Source of the DNA: Salvelinus alpinus
Lineage: Eukaryota > Chordata > Actinopteri > Salmoniformes > Salmonidae
Assembly (NCBI RefSeq): GCF_045679555.1
Contig: NC_092115.1
Span: 37,053,728-37,117,727 of the forward strand
Direction: 5' to 3'
DNA length: 64,000 nucleotides
A program made the position numbers and the translations under genes. The notes beneath the pieces were generated by a model. It saw only the letters and a program-made list of their open reading frames with translations, searched no databases and was not told where the DNA came from. Positions 22,601-58,800 of this stretch are shown here, piece after piece (position 1 is the stretch's first letter; the number at the start of each line of letters is the position of its first letter).

Positions 22601-23756
22601 CATCCATATCATCATCCTGGAGAGAGCCCGCTGGAGAGGGCGTGACAGACAGCTGGTCAGGTGATTTGGAACGAGACAGAATGTTCCCGCCATGAAGGCC
22701 AAGCCCGAGCTGGGCGCTCAGATCTGATTGGTCAATAGTGGTTAGCTGATTGTGTCCCAATAGGCCATGATTCATGTCACCAAGTGGGACATCAATGGTC
22801 ATTGGAGAGGAGCTGCTGAAATGGGAGCCAATGGAGTGGCCAAGTTCCTAGAGTGACAAGGCCAGGAGGGTTTACTTAGCAGTAGCGCTTAACAAAAACA
22901 TTAGCATTTGAGAAAAACACATTCTTGATGTACAAAGCTATTCATAAAGTACACTACTTACCACCCCTAGTGTTGAACTGAGCAGGGCCCCCCCTCCAGG
23001 CTGGCTCATCACCCCCAAGCTCAGGTGCTCCAGGACCTGAGAGGTTGTGTTCACATAGGTGGAGGCAAAGGAGGGGTCATTGCCCCCCACCACAGCATTC
23101 CTCGCCAGGCTTCCAGCACCCGCGAGACTCCCTGCTCCACCTGACAGTTCCCCAAAATGGGAAACCACGTCCCCCACACTGAGTGCCGTGTCCGGGTCCA
23201 GGGAGATTGGAGGGATCTCAAACACCTCATCACCAAGACTGGGGGTATGGAATGTCTGCTAAACAGAGAGAAGGAGAAGGACAACTGTTAATGGGACAGA
23301 TACATTACATGAACATGTTACGTGTAAATACACTGCACAATGTCAATAATATGTAGTATGGAAACTGCGGGCTTCTAGGATCATGATACCCACCTCAGAG
23401 GAGAGAAAAGGATGACCTGCCCCAGATATGGTAAGGTAATTATCACTGCCCCCTGGAAACTGCCAAACAGAAATGGGATTTAGTACTTATGTTGTTTTCT
23501 CAGTACAGTGGATCTCAGCTCCATTCAGTCCAAACATATCAGGCTCAATTGGGACAGTCACTTGACTCGCCTGCGGACGCATACACAACATATGTTATTT
23601 TCATTTCGTGTGAATACTCTTTCCCCCCTTGTTTAGAAATAGGCCCCATACCTTGTTAATTGGGTCGTATCCATTATACGCCTGTGCTTCCAAGAACTCC
23701 GGGTCGACATTCTGACCAGTGCCATCAGAAAGTTCAGAGTAAAAGTTAAGATCCAT
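16672..23756 (-). CDS. tox4: TOX4, HMG-box nuclear protein
   Basis: TOX4 is an HMG-box nuclear factor, known in mammals as part of the PTW/PP1 phosphatase complex and as a chromatin and transcription regulator. Nine coding exons on the bottom strand: 23756-23652, 23459-23394, 23258-22962, 22847-22593, 20307-19957, 18096-18016, 17896-17144, 17056-16902 and 16729-16672. Phases agree and give 706 residues (human about 621). The start [10 protein letters not shown] is followed by [13 protein letters not shown] and [11 protein letters not shown], a TOX family signature. The HMG box (about residues 300-380) begins [18 protein letters not shown] and is split across two exons. Exon 17896-17144 is Pro/Gln-rich. 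The C-terminus holds a Cys cluster, RVGCTNPAI then YCSSEC, and ends NTMVVK. Introns carry three nested transposon groups. Exon 5 has an acceptor with an interrupted pyrimidine tract (ccccgaag). Confidence 0.96.
18189..19923. mobile_element. Tc1-type element split by a LINE
   Basis: Inverted ends are gccaaaataaaggaaacac at 18199-18217 and its complement near 19905-19915, just before tttggctgttacc. It lies in the tox4 intron between exons 5 and 6. The body is interrupted at 18575-19849. The internal sequence near 18400-18440 resembles a degraded transposase DDE region read in reverse (caattgggttgagatctgg). Confidence 0.8.
18575..19849 (+). mobile_element. L2-type LINE 3' end
   Basis: A 1275-base insertion flanked by the 7-base duplication GAAGTAC at 18568-18574 and 19850-19856. 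The start encodes the reverse transcriptase terminus, read as [10 protein letters not shown] after an ALPTHV-like stretch. A long 3' UTR follows, with the phrases gtacagcactttgagatat and ggttttggcctttctaggg. A 306-base copy of the same tail lies at 29062-29367. It is 5'-truncated. Confidence 0.85.
20545..20990. repeat. MITE-like repeat
   Basis: Contains serial taaaggcttcataaagcc and tttataaagggttcataaa phrases, a small inverted-repeat-rich element of a kind common in fish genomes. It has no open frame. Ends are approximate. Confidence 0.45.
21506..21727 (+). mobile_element. HpaI-type tRNA-derived SINE
   Basis: The tRNA-like head gggctcccgagtggcgctg holds a box A, and ggttcaaatccaggc is box B. 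The salmonid body follows (ggccgtgattgggagtccc) and the tail ctagttaaataaaggtt. About 220 bases, near full length, and inserted in an older Tc1. Confidence 0.9.
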
Positions 23757-25094
23757 CGTGACACACCAATCAAAATTGTGCGATTTAACTACGGATCAAC
23801 CAAGATTGGCGAGCTCTTTGCAGCTAATGTAGCTAGCTAGAGATCCCCATCATGCCAGACAAGACGAATCAATCGACACAGGTTTTCAACTGGTGTGCTA
23901 GCTATAACCGCTAGCAGTACAGAAATATATGTAGTTAGCCTAACTAATGTTAGCTAGGTAACCTCAGTTTACAAAATTAAATTGCAAATAACTGATTTGT
24001 TCAGCATTCTCAGATAGATACTTGTAGCTCATCAAAGAAAACTCAATTCGCTAACATTAGCTAGCTAGCAGGCTAGCCAACAATGCTAACGCTAGCTTTC
24101 AATGAAGCATTCGGATTTAGCTCACGTTTGATGTTATTTTTTTACATATATTTTTTAATTATTTTAAAGATCTTTGTTCCCCATAAGAATCGAAATCTGA
24201 CCGTAAGATATTTAGCTAGATATCAGGCAATTTGTCAAAATCACGTTGCTCGGGCTAATTCGGGTCCATATTCAGCAAACTCGACCAGGCTCGACGCTGT
24301 GATCTAGTCAATTAATATAGTAGTCGAACAAGTCTGTCTAATCGAGTAAACATAATCGATCGCGTACTCAGGACTAAAGAACAGACATGCTTATCTAATG
24401 TAATAGTTCGATGGAAATATCTCTAGAATATCTCCATTTATTTAACCTTACTGGACAACATAGTAATACAACTCTGCTCAGACCTATCCAAAATGTATAG
24501 GAAATTGGGATATGGGTCAATTTTGAATTATGCCCCTCAACTTCTCGAAGTGTACACTCCCCCTCGTGGAATTTTAAGGAATGGATTGGTGTGAGAACAG
24601 GAAACTTCCCCAATGCCAATCCAACACTCTTTATTGTGATGGACATAGGACTAAATATGTTTCAAGACGATCTGATTATCCTAACTTGTAAAGTTGTCCA
24701 TGAAAATAGCTAGTTATATATGTTCTTCGATCTAAGTGTGTGTGTCTGTGTGAGATCAGCTCGGGTAGGAGTTGCATGACAAAGCAAAGGAGTTGAGTCC
24801 AGCGAGAGAACCTCGTTTACATTGAAAAACTAGCTACTTATACAAGTTAGTTAAATATTGTCATAGTAAAAAGGTGGTGTGATATGTAGGGTTTATTAGC
24901 TAAACAAATGACAGCCAGTGATGGTCGTGTCAAGAATGACTGTTGGTGAAGTTAACACAACCGAGGCAATTTTTGGGGGATAAATCCAAAAGCTAGTTCA
25001 AATGGCAAGATGGTAGAAAATATGGAGTTCAGTAGATTTAGCAAACAATCCTACTCTATCTTAAATAACGAAATATTCGTAAACTATATCTTAC

Positions 25095-25204
25095 CTCCAT
25101 CCTCACTACATCGGTCCGCTGCTTTCCTAACTCTATTTTGTGTTTCCTCTTTTCGATACTTGGCTTCCGGGTTTCCTTGGATTTATTCTGGGGAAATGAC
25201 GTCA
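25095..25204 (-). promoter_or_regulatory. tox4: tox4 promoter and non-coding exon 1
   Basis: A perfect CRE palindrome, TGACGTCA, lies at 25197-25204, and an ETS site (CCGGAAG, bottom strand) at 25170-25164. A bottom-strand exon running from about 25190 ends at 25095 with the consensus donor GGAG|GTAAGA. A plausible acceptor, gatccgtag, lies about 35 bases upstream of the tox4 ATG. The transcription start is inferred. Confidence 0.55.
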
Positions 25205-25507
25205 CTCCTGTAGAGATTTCTTAGTACTGATGATAAACTTAATTAAAACAAGTATGACAAATCGTGCCATAAGAATGGTATTTCCAACCTAGTTCACATA
25301 CTTAATCAAATGAGTAAACAGAACAGTGAAAGGTTGTTTAACAAAAACCTGCTTTATTCACTCAATCTCAATTTGAAGAAAACGTGTTGCCTAAACAGTG
25401 CAAATCAAAGTAATACAAAAAGTGATGTCAGATCAGATGACGTTTGGTCACATAAATCAATAAAATTGATGTGTGTACAGTCAGCTAATACTGTTTTTGA
25501 TAGACTA

Positions 25508-25854
25508 CTAGAGCACGGGTCTTGGTTGCTGAATGAGAAGGAGCCCGAAGCGTTTCTTCAGTGTCACTCGGTGCGGAGAGAACTTGTCGTCGGGGGTAAA
25601 CCGAGACGGATGGGCGGAGCTGGTGGGCTGGCCCAGAAGGTCCACCTTCTAAGATTGAAATAATGGGTTTGTTACAGCCATTTGGAATGAAAAGCGGACA
25701 GAATTACGCAATTAATGCCATTCGAGTGTAATTAAACAGTTCACATCCAGGGAAAGAAATATTGAGAAAAAAAAAGTATGCTGATACACAGGAAATGCTT
25801 ACCTTCAGCGTGTACACCCTCTCCATTTTCGTTAGGGTAAAAGTGAGGGAACAT
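25508..25854 (-). pseudogene. nop10: nop10 (H/ACA snoRNP subunit), frameshifted copy
   Basis: NOP10 is a 64-residue core protein of H/ACA snoRNPs and telomerase; it binds dyskerin and NHP2. Exon 1 is 25854-25803 and exon 2 is 25648-25508, both on the bottom strand, with donor GAAG|GTAAGC and acceptor atcttag. Exon 2 is open for 46 residues plus stop: it begins [15 protein letters not shown] and ends [11 protein letters not shown], like human NOP10 (SAHPARFSPDDK, QQPRPVL). Exon 1 starts MFPHFYPNENGE, but is 52 rather than 54 bases. Two bases of a GA run near 25824 are missing, so RVYTLK is read in another frame. An internal ATG at 25818 could still give a 54-residue product MERVYTLK-KVDL... 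lacking the first strand. The intron is retained, so it is not a processed copy. AATAAA lies at 25358-25353. It may be a decaying ohnologue or a sequencing slip. Confidence 0.8.
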
Positions 25855-26021
25855 GGTCGCGAGCTCACGCTAAAGATCTCTACAAGTCTGATGGGTGCTT
25901 CCAAGGTGAGGAAAAAAACACTCATGCGAAGGTACCATATAAGATGGTAGACCAGATTCCATCCTTCCCATTAGACTTGTTTCCAGTGACTACATTTAAA
26001 TTGATAGTTACAACACAGTTT

Positions 26022-27415
26022 TCTTTATTTTAACTATTATCTACATTGTAGAATGTAGATAAAACTATGAAATCATGTAGTAACCAAAACAAGTGTTAAA
26101 TCAATATTTTTTTAGATTTCGATTCTTTAAAGTAGCCACCCTTTGCTTTGACAGCTTTGCACACTCTTGGCATTCTCTCAATCAGCTTCATGAGGTAGTC
26201 ACCTGGAATGCTTTTCCAACAGTCTTGAAGGAGTTCCCACAAATGCTGAGCACTTGTTGGCTGCTTTTCTTTCACTCTGCGGTCCAACTCATCCCAAACC
26301 ATCTCAATTGGGTTGAGGTCAGGTGTTTGGAGGCCAGGCCATCTGATGCAGCCCTTACACAGCCTGGGGGTTTGTTTTGGGTCAATGTCCTGTTGAAAAA
26401 CAAATGATAGTCCCACGAAACGCAAACCAGATAGGAAGGCATATCGCTGCAGTATGCTGTGGTAGCCATGCTGGTTAAGTGGGCCTTAAATCCTAAATAA
26501 ATCACTGACAGTGTCACCCGCAAAGCACCCCCACACCTCCATGCATCATGTTGGGAACCACACATGCAGAGGTAATCCATTCACCTACTCTGCGTCTCAC
26601 AAAGACACGGTGGTTGGAACCAAAAATCTCAAATTTGGACTCATCAGACCAAAGGACAGATTTCCACCAGTCTAATGTCCATTGCTTGTGTTTCTTGGCC
26701 CATGCAAGTCTCTTATTGGTGTCCTTTAGTAGTGGTTATTTTGCAGCAATTCGACCATGAAGGCTTGATTCACGCAGTCTTCTCTGAACAGTTGATGTTG
26801 AGATGCGTCTGTTACTTGAACTCTGTGAAGCATTTATTTGGGCTCAATCTGAGGTGCAGTTTATTGTTGATTTCTGAGGCTGGTAACTCTAATGAACTTA
26901 TCCTCTGCAACAAAGGTAACTCTGGGTCTTCCTTTCCTGTGGCGGTCCTCAGGAGAGTCCGTTTCATCATAGCGCTTGATGGTTTTTGGCGACTGCACTT
27001 GATGAAACTTTGAAAGTTCTTGAAATTTTCGACATTGACTGACCTTGCCATTTCTTAAAGTAATGATGAACTGTCATTTCTCTTTGCTTATTTGAGCTGT
27101 TCTTGCCATTATATGAACTTGGGTCTTTTACCAAATAGGGCCATCTTCTTGACAAGGCACACCTGTTAATTGAAATGCATTCCAGGTGACTACCTTATGA
27201 AGCTGGTTGAGAGAATGCCAAATGTGTGCAAAGCTGTCAAGGCAAAGGGTGGCTACTTTGAAGAATCGCAAATATATTTGGATTTGTTTACTACACGGTT
27301 CCATATGTCGTTTCATAGTTCGATGTCTTCACTATTATTCTACAATGTAGAAAATAGTAAATATAAAGAAAAACCCTGGAATGAGTAGGTGTGTCCAAAC
27401 TTTTGACTGGTACTG
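26022..27415 (-). mobile_element. Tc1-type element with long inverted ends
   Basis: Bottom-strand transposase pieces lie between 27128 and 26096 (FVFQQDIDPKQT, LQTPDLNPIEMVWDELDRR) and are broken by several shifts and stops. Both ends carry inverted copies of the transposase 3' coding part: 26125-26212 and 27180-27270 are complementary. The right terminus is near 27415 (acttttgactggtactg). The left terminus is degraded. A sister copy is at 46883-48270. Confidence 0.85.
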
Positions 27416-28204
27416 TGAGTGTAAACTGCAGAAAAAAAACTCGAACACATGCGGTCAAGAAAATACACAAGGACCAGAGGACTCAGCTGCTTTCACTGTA
27501 GATTGCTGTAATTCATATCACAGATACAATCAGGTCATAAAACAATAATAACTCATTGCGGTCATCTTTGCACCATAGCACACAACTGACCAGCTCTACA
27601 TTGTACAATACACCCATCTTCCTAGCACTGGATCATTAACTAATATACCGGTACCCCCCCCCCCTTAAAGTTACATCCTTTCAGAAAAATGTACATCCAC
27701 ATATTGGACCCCTTCTAGTTCACTGACTCAACAGGGCACAGAAAGGTCCTATGACATCAGACTCAGGCATCATGGGAGCAAAGTTCTGGTCTGCTCAGTA
27801 CATGTGTCCTCTCGTCCAGTTAAACTGGAGGACCAGCTTGGAGGTTCTTGGATAAAAGGGCTCCTAATACAACAGGGCTCCCCTTAAAGATGAGGCTGGG
27901 AATGGGATGGGTTTGAGGGGTGGTTGAGGGAGAAGGAGAGCAGTGGCATGAGAAACAGAGTTGGGCATGGAGTCACTTTGTTGGGGTTCAGGCTACCAAG
28001 TGGATGGTCATGAAGGGAGGAGGAATATCATGAATGGAAAGAGTTGGGTGCAAACCTGCTCCTTTCCAAAAATCTACGTAAAACAAATGAGTAAAAAGAA
28101 CAAAAAGAAAACAAATTAATCCATAATTCAATATAGATCATGATAGAAAATTTAAAAAAAATAACATGATTTCTCGGGGACTATATTAGACAAGACAGGC
28201 TTGG
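27416..28204 (-). other. chd8: chd8 3' flank, probable 3' UTR
   Basis: Non-coding sequence downstream of the chd8 stop, with a C-run at 27653-27663. I saw no bottom-strand AATAAA here, so the poly(A) site is undetermined. Nothing else is recognisable. Confidence 0.35.
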
Positions 28205-52603
<24,399 letters not shown>

Positions 52604-54000
52604 GTTGCCCAGTCCACAGAAGATTTAGAGAACAAAACAGCCTTGCTCTCAGTCAGAAAGACAGGGGATCCGTAAATCTGCCCAGAATGTGCACTTAAAA
52701 AAACTATTGGAAAAACAAAAAATAATTTTTAATTAATCCAAGATCATCAATATTATTCTGAGAACGCATATCAATAACATATAATTCACTTACTAAAATT
52801 GACTAATTCTGTGGTTTCAGTCCAGTGCAGAGAATTGAATTGTATCCTCCAATGACAAATATTGGAGTGGTGGTGTAGATGGTGGGGAAAATGAGCTAGA
52901 TACCAGAGAAAGACGCTCAGGGAAGAGGAGAGTCCCCCTGTTTCTCCACTTCTTCCTCACCCCTTTCCTCTTCCTTGTTTTCAGTGCCTAATTCTGTCCT
53001 CTGCGCTGTGTGTAATGATGGGATGGATGCCCATCTGCGAGATCATTCGCTGAGGTCTCTTTCCTAAAGCAGAAAAGGAGAAGATAAAGACTTAGCTTAA
53101 CCAGGAAAAAGTGGTTAAGCTAAAACTGCTCTCTTGGTGAGGTGAAATGGTCTGAATTGTCATGTGGTAGCTAGCTAGTAACGTTAGCTAACTAGTTGGT
53201 TATTAACTAGTTAGCCATCTAGCTACCTATAACAACAAACTTGTGGTTTCAGTTTTTTCTTGAATCAAACATGCCTTCATTATGATCATAGACCATTTTA
53301 AAAGCAGTATTTGTATGGAAATTAATAGTTTAAATGGCAAGTGGGAGAAACCCATCTGTCTATACATGGTCAGACGTTTCTGACTGTGTTGTTCTCGGCA
53401 AAACGGTTAGAGACAACGTTAGCATTGAATGGCTATTGGCATTGCATAACCCACATAAAGCGGGGTTGGGATTAACATCTATTTCAAAAGGTATATAAAT
53501 AACTACTGCAATGTCAGTCAATAGCTAACATCTTCATAATTTACTGCATACCATCCACTCTTTCAATCTCATCAACAAACCGGACCAAACCAAAGCAACG
53601 TGCCACAATAACCATACTAGCCTGTCTACGATCAGACACGGGTAAGGCCGCAATGGCATTTGGGATGGACTACGTCTGTTATTCATTTAAAAAAAATACC
53701 GCATAATAACCATCCACTGCCTCGACTCTCTCAGTTATCATTTCGGGGTGCTACATTTACCTTTGCATCGACACACATGGCTTTCTCCGTCTCACAACAC
53801 TGTACGATTACAGGAAACGGCCAGGAAAGAGCAGGAACTAACGTTCTTGCCAGCGAAAACGTTGAAAGTGTACCCCTCGGATACCACCCACTTGACTATC
53901 ATTGGTCTGAATGTACACTAGCCGGCAGCATCCCTACAAGCCATTGGCTAAAATGGATTGTCTATCATCCAATGAACGAAATCCTGGGCGGAAGACAGTA
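52604..54000 (-). promoter_or_regulatory. chd8: chd8 5' region: probable UTR exon and CCAAT promoter
   Basis: Upstream of the chd8 ATG lies a non-coding tract. A bottom-strand acceptor tctgctttag at 53073-53064 could open a 5' UTR exon. Three CCAAT boxes (53905-53901 and 53947-53943 on the bottom strand, 53969-53973 on the top) and a GGGCGGAAG site at 53986-53994 cluster about 1.35 kb upstream, a likely housekeeping-type promoter. The transcription start is not determined. Confidence 0.4.
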
Positions 54001-54387
54001 ATGGACATAGTTAGGTTGAGAAAACAATAAATGCGGCCTAGTTGGGACAATTTGGCTCAGCAGTCCTACACGTTGGATGTTGCTGTCAAACCAGCAGCTG
54101 AGTTTACCGCATGTTAAACTTGAGTACGATTTTAAGATGTCATATATTCCATAAATCATTTCTCTATCTATGGTGTTTTTTTTGCAAACCATCAAACAAT
54201 GTGACCTCATAGTCTTACATTTTCAGACTCTACAAAAAGGAGACCATGTTTGCTCACTCACACATTGTTTAACCCATCTTTAAAATTGTAGCTATACCCA
54301 GACCAGAGATACTTATTTTAAAAAACATTTTATTTTCATAGGCATTTTTACAGGCTAAATCAAAACTGAAATGCACCATGGCTTATG

Positions 54388-54606
54388 GGGCTCCCGAGTG
54401 GCACAGCGTTCTAAGGCACTGCATTTCAGTGCTAGAGGCGTCACTACAGACCCTGGTTTGATCCCGGGCTGTATCACAACCGGCCGTGATTGGGAGTACC
54501 ATAGGGCGGTGCACAATTGGCCCAGCGTCGTCCGGCTAGGGTTTGGCCGGGGTAGGCCGTCATTGTAAAATAATAATTTGTCCTTAACTGACTTGCCTAG
54601 TTTAAA
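54388..54606 (+). mobile_element. HpaI-type tRNA-derived SINE
   Basis: The head gggctcccgagtggcacag, a box B-like ccctggtttgatcccggg and the tail acttgcctagttt identify the same family as 21506-21727. It lies upstream of chd8. Confidence 0.9.
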
Positions 54607-55360
54607 GTAGGAGGCCTCTTTTAGTAGGTAGTGTGCCAGTTCAGTTTGTGTGTACCCCAAAAATAAACACACAAGACAATACCCAGTGTAAAGTTAAAAT
54701 AAGAGAGCGCCATACACAAACTCTTCTAATTGGGCTAAAGTGAGATGAAGGCCTGAGTCTTTCTGGTAACGGACATCATCTCCTCAGGAGGCAGTTACTG
54801 GACAACATGGCATTTGAAAGGTAATTGTGAGGGGTCATTTACTCCTATGCTGCCAGTGAGGCACCTTATAGAGATGAAGAGGATACAATGTTATTAAAAC
54901 ATACTGTATCCATGATAAACATATATATTTTACCTTTATTTAAAGATAGGTGGACAACAGAGTAAATATAATCACACACACAAACTAGATTTAACAACTC
55001 AACATTGCCGCCTAGAGGTGATTGTGTGGGTGAACTATGAGTGTGAGCCTGTTCCTCTGTTTTGGAGGTCTCCAATGTCATGTACTGTACAGTAGGAAAA
55101 CACAAAATCCGTTACTGGATACACATTACTTGACTTCTTTTAAAATAAAAACTTGAACCTCATGTTTAATAAAATCACAAAGAAGCATATTTAGAATTAT
55201 TTTAACCTGTTCCATTTTATTTACGTTAGACTCATTTTCTATGTAATCACGTGTAAAAAGTAGGCTAGCAGCATTGTGTAATTTTTTTAAATAAAAAAAT
55301 AGAAAAGTAGACATTTGCATTTAACTAGTACATAACTCAATATTTTGAATAAGTATATAT
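54607..55360. other. Gene-free stretch
   Basis: AT-rich intergenic sequence between the SINE and the next repeat. Short open frames have no recognisable domain. I see nothing else. Confidence 0.5.
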
Positions 55361-55361
55361 T

Positions 55362-55640
55362 TAAGCAACGCCCGAGGGGGTGTAGTATATGGCCAATATA
55401 CCACAGCTAAGGGCTGTTTTCAAGCATGACGCAACACAGAGTGCCTGGATACAGCCATATACCACAAATCCCCGAGGTACTGTAGCTCACTGGTGTGTTA
55501 CCATTGTAAGTCGCTCTGGATAAGAGCGTCTGCTAAATGACTTAAATGTAAATGTAAATGTAAATGTGCTTTGTTGCTATTATAAACTGGTGACCAACGT
55601 AACTAGAAGAGTAAAAAGTAATCTTTTGTCATACCCGTGG
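55362..55640. mobile_element. MITE carrying an inserted LINE tail
   Basis: The phrases cccgagggggtgtagtat and ttgtcatacccgtggtata are halves of a fish MITE I recognise. It is split at 55506-55567 by a retroposon tail (gtcgctctggataagagcg) ending in repeated aaatgt units. Confidence 0.65.
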
Positions 55641-55847
55641 TATAATATATTTATAAACTGAGTGATTTTGTAATGGCTGGAATTAAATAAATGGAACGGA
55701 GTCAAACGTGGTTTGCTCATGTTTGATGTGTTTGATACGGTTCCATTAAATCCATTCAAGCCATTACAATGAGCCCGCCCTCCTATAGCTCCTCCCACCA
55801 CCCTCTTTTGCCTGATACATGATCTGTGAAAAAATCCCTTTACATTT

Positions 55848-58800
55848 TTACCCAGGGAATATTTTGTCCAGAGTGCATATTTTGCTGTTGTACCGCAAAA
55901 GGAGAACTTGCTCAAACTGATCATCAGTCAAACCATTCCTTTTAGGGGTGAGAATGTTCCCGTTATGACTGAAGAGGCGCTCCACAAGAGCACTTGAGGG
56001 TAGGATGGCATTGAATTTGAGGAACAGCTTTCTCACTCTCTGGAAGTATTTCAGGCAACTGAGATTTTTGCTGGTTCCCTCGAGGTACCTCCGGACTTCC
56101 TCTTCTGTGTCACTGTTGCCAGTCCCAGGTCCGAAACTAAAGAATTCGTCTTCTGACTGCACGCTGTCGCTGCTGATTGGCGCACCATCAGTCAGCTCCA
56201 AACGGGTTGCCTCAGCCACCAGCATCAAATGCATGTCTTCCCTCTCAGCTTCTGGTAGCCACCACAAACGGAATTGTGGTGTAGTTGCTGTCGCCATTTT
56301 TGCATCCAGACTGGCAAAGAGCTGTTTGAAACGGGAATCTATCGCGTCTAGAACAGGGTTGATGACGTCCAAGAGATAAAGTGCAAGAGTTTTCTTCTCA
56401 CATAGCTTTTTCTTCAATGTGAGTACCGTAGGTATGACCAGTCCAAGAAAACATTTTTGCTCTCCTTGGAAGAGTTCCAGTGCAAAAGCAAGTGGCTTGA
56501 AGACATTTATGTATTCTTTTAAAAATGCTATCTCATAAGATAGCAGTCTTGGGACCCCAAAGCTGTCACAAACATCCATTAGTTTTGTTTCAGGGAGAGA
56601 GACCATCTTTTCCACTGCAGAGTATTCAGAAATCCAGCGACTCACAGAAGGAGCGGTCAATTTCATTTTCTCTATGTCCTCCACTGCTGCTATAGCCAAT
56701 GGGGATTGGTGGATGCTGTTCCATATGGCAAAACATTTGGCCATTGCGCTGCAGTACACTTGGGCAGTTTCTCCCTGTGATAGAACTTGCGCTAGATCGT
56801 GGGAGGCAATCAGATTCAATGCGTGCGATGCACATCTCTGGTGCGGCAGCAGAAAGAGGTGCATGGCCTCATCTGCTCCGTCAAGTATGGTGCCCACGTC
56901 CTGAAATTCAACAATGTCATCTTCATAGTTGTCATTGTCCCCCTTTGAAAACTCTTTGAAGACTTTGACGAAGTTGCTGCCATTATCAGTGACTGTAGCC
57001 TGAAGTTTGTTTTCAATATTGTAAGCCAAATGAATCTCGTGTATTTTGGCTGCAATTGTTTCAAATGTGTGCGAGCCCCGTATTCTGGCACAGGCAAGTG
57101 CAGCAGACTTCCTCTCCAGCTCATTCTTCTCAATCCAATGACATGTCATCCCAATGTAGCTTCTGTTGTGAGCTGACCAGATATCAGCTGTAGTGCACAC
57201 AGATTGTACACTGTTCAGCTTTTCCTTTAGCTCCTCCTTCATTTTGGAGTATGCCATCATAATTCCATTGATAAAAGTATTTCGGGTCATGGACATCTTC
57301 CCTCCACTTAAGCCCTCAATCAACTTCCTGAAAGCAGGCTGTTCCAAGACAGACAGCGACTGGACATTTTCCACCATAAAGTTGAAGACCAGGGTGTTCA
57401 CTTTTGGCTGTGACGCCATTTGATTGACAAGGTTTTCCAGCTTGGATTTCTTGTAGCGTGGCTCCTTAGGAGAGTCTGTGGGTGATCCATTGGGTCCATC
57501 CATCTCACCTTTAGGCGACTTCAGATACATGATTGCATGCTTTCTCTGAAATACAATCAAAAAAAAGAATGTATTAATACACCTTAATTTACAGTATATC
57601 AGAACATCCCTAGAACCCCCAACCTATTTATTGTCATATGTACCAGAGCCAGATACTGTCCCATAATCTTTTGAATGTGCTTTAAGATTATATCATCAAA
57701 TTTCATTTAAAGGGGCAATCAGCAGTTGAAACTACAACAAAGCAAACTCCCCACCCCTGTTTCTGTAAAAATCTGAGAGACAGGGCTGGAGAAATGTAAC
57801 CACTCTCAAATTCATAGACAGAGCTATGAATGTGAGGACTGGCCATCCATTATAGTTTTAACCAAGTTGAGGCTATGTAGTGTTTGTTTACATTTACTTT
57901 AATTACAAACATTGGCGTAAAACAAGCTTATATTTCAGGTTCTGATGGAGTATAACATTTGAACTAGGCTTATGAGGCATTTATAAGTTATATTCTTCAA
58001 GAATCAATGGGTACATATCATTCATTTAAAAAATCAAAAAATTGATGTGGCAACTGCTCCTTTAAGATATATTTGTAGATTAATTTACTTGTACCTTTTA
58101 CGGCGATTATTTTTATGAAGAACATTTTCATAATTTGTTGGCGCTTGAAGCCCATTCAAAAAACTACAAGGCTGAGAGGGCAGTTACACTGACCACCAGT
58201 AGTAGTACCCCATATGTCCATGATATACATTTCATTAAGGGTGCATCTCAATAGCCATATGTGGCTTCCTCGCCTCATCTCCATCTCCTTCATCTTTACT
58301 AATAGGAAACAACAGGTCAGGTGAAACTTGGTTGATCCCTTTACTTTCAACTTTTTCTAGTCACAAAATACAGAGGTTTAATCATTAGACCAAACCATTG
58401 CAAAACGGAACGTGAGTTTCTATTGGACAAATTCAGGTAGGTCCATCCCCGTTTCGTTTGCTTACATTTAAGAAACGTTTTGCAACAGAATTGGCGTGAT
58501 GAATACATGCCTCTGTATTGAGACACTGCCCCCTCCCCCCCCAAAAATGTATTTGTTGTTGCTGTTTTTATGTTTTTTGTTGTTGCAGTTTTCGAGTAGG
58601 TGAAAATTTCGATGCATTGCAATGTTTGAATATAATTTCAATTAAAATGTTAGAATTTCATTTCCAAGTGACTTTTTTTGGTACTTGCTATACAGTATCC
58701 TTGGGATTCAATTGACGTTGAACTGTAAAATGGTTATGGTAAGGTTTAGTGTGGTAAGAATATGGCAACGCATGAGGGAACCAATGAAATGTCCGTATAC

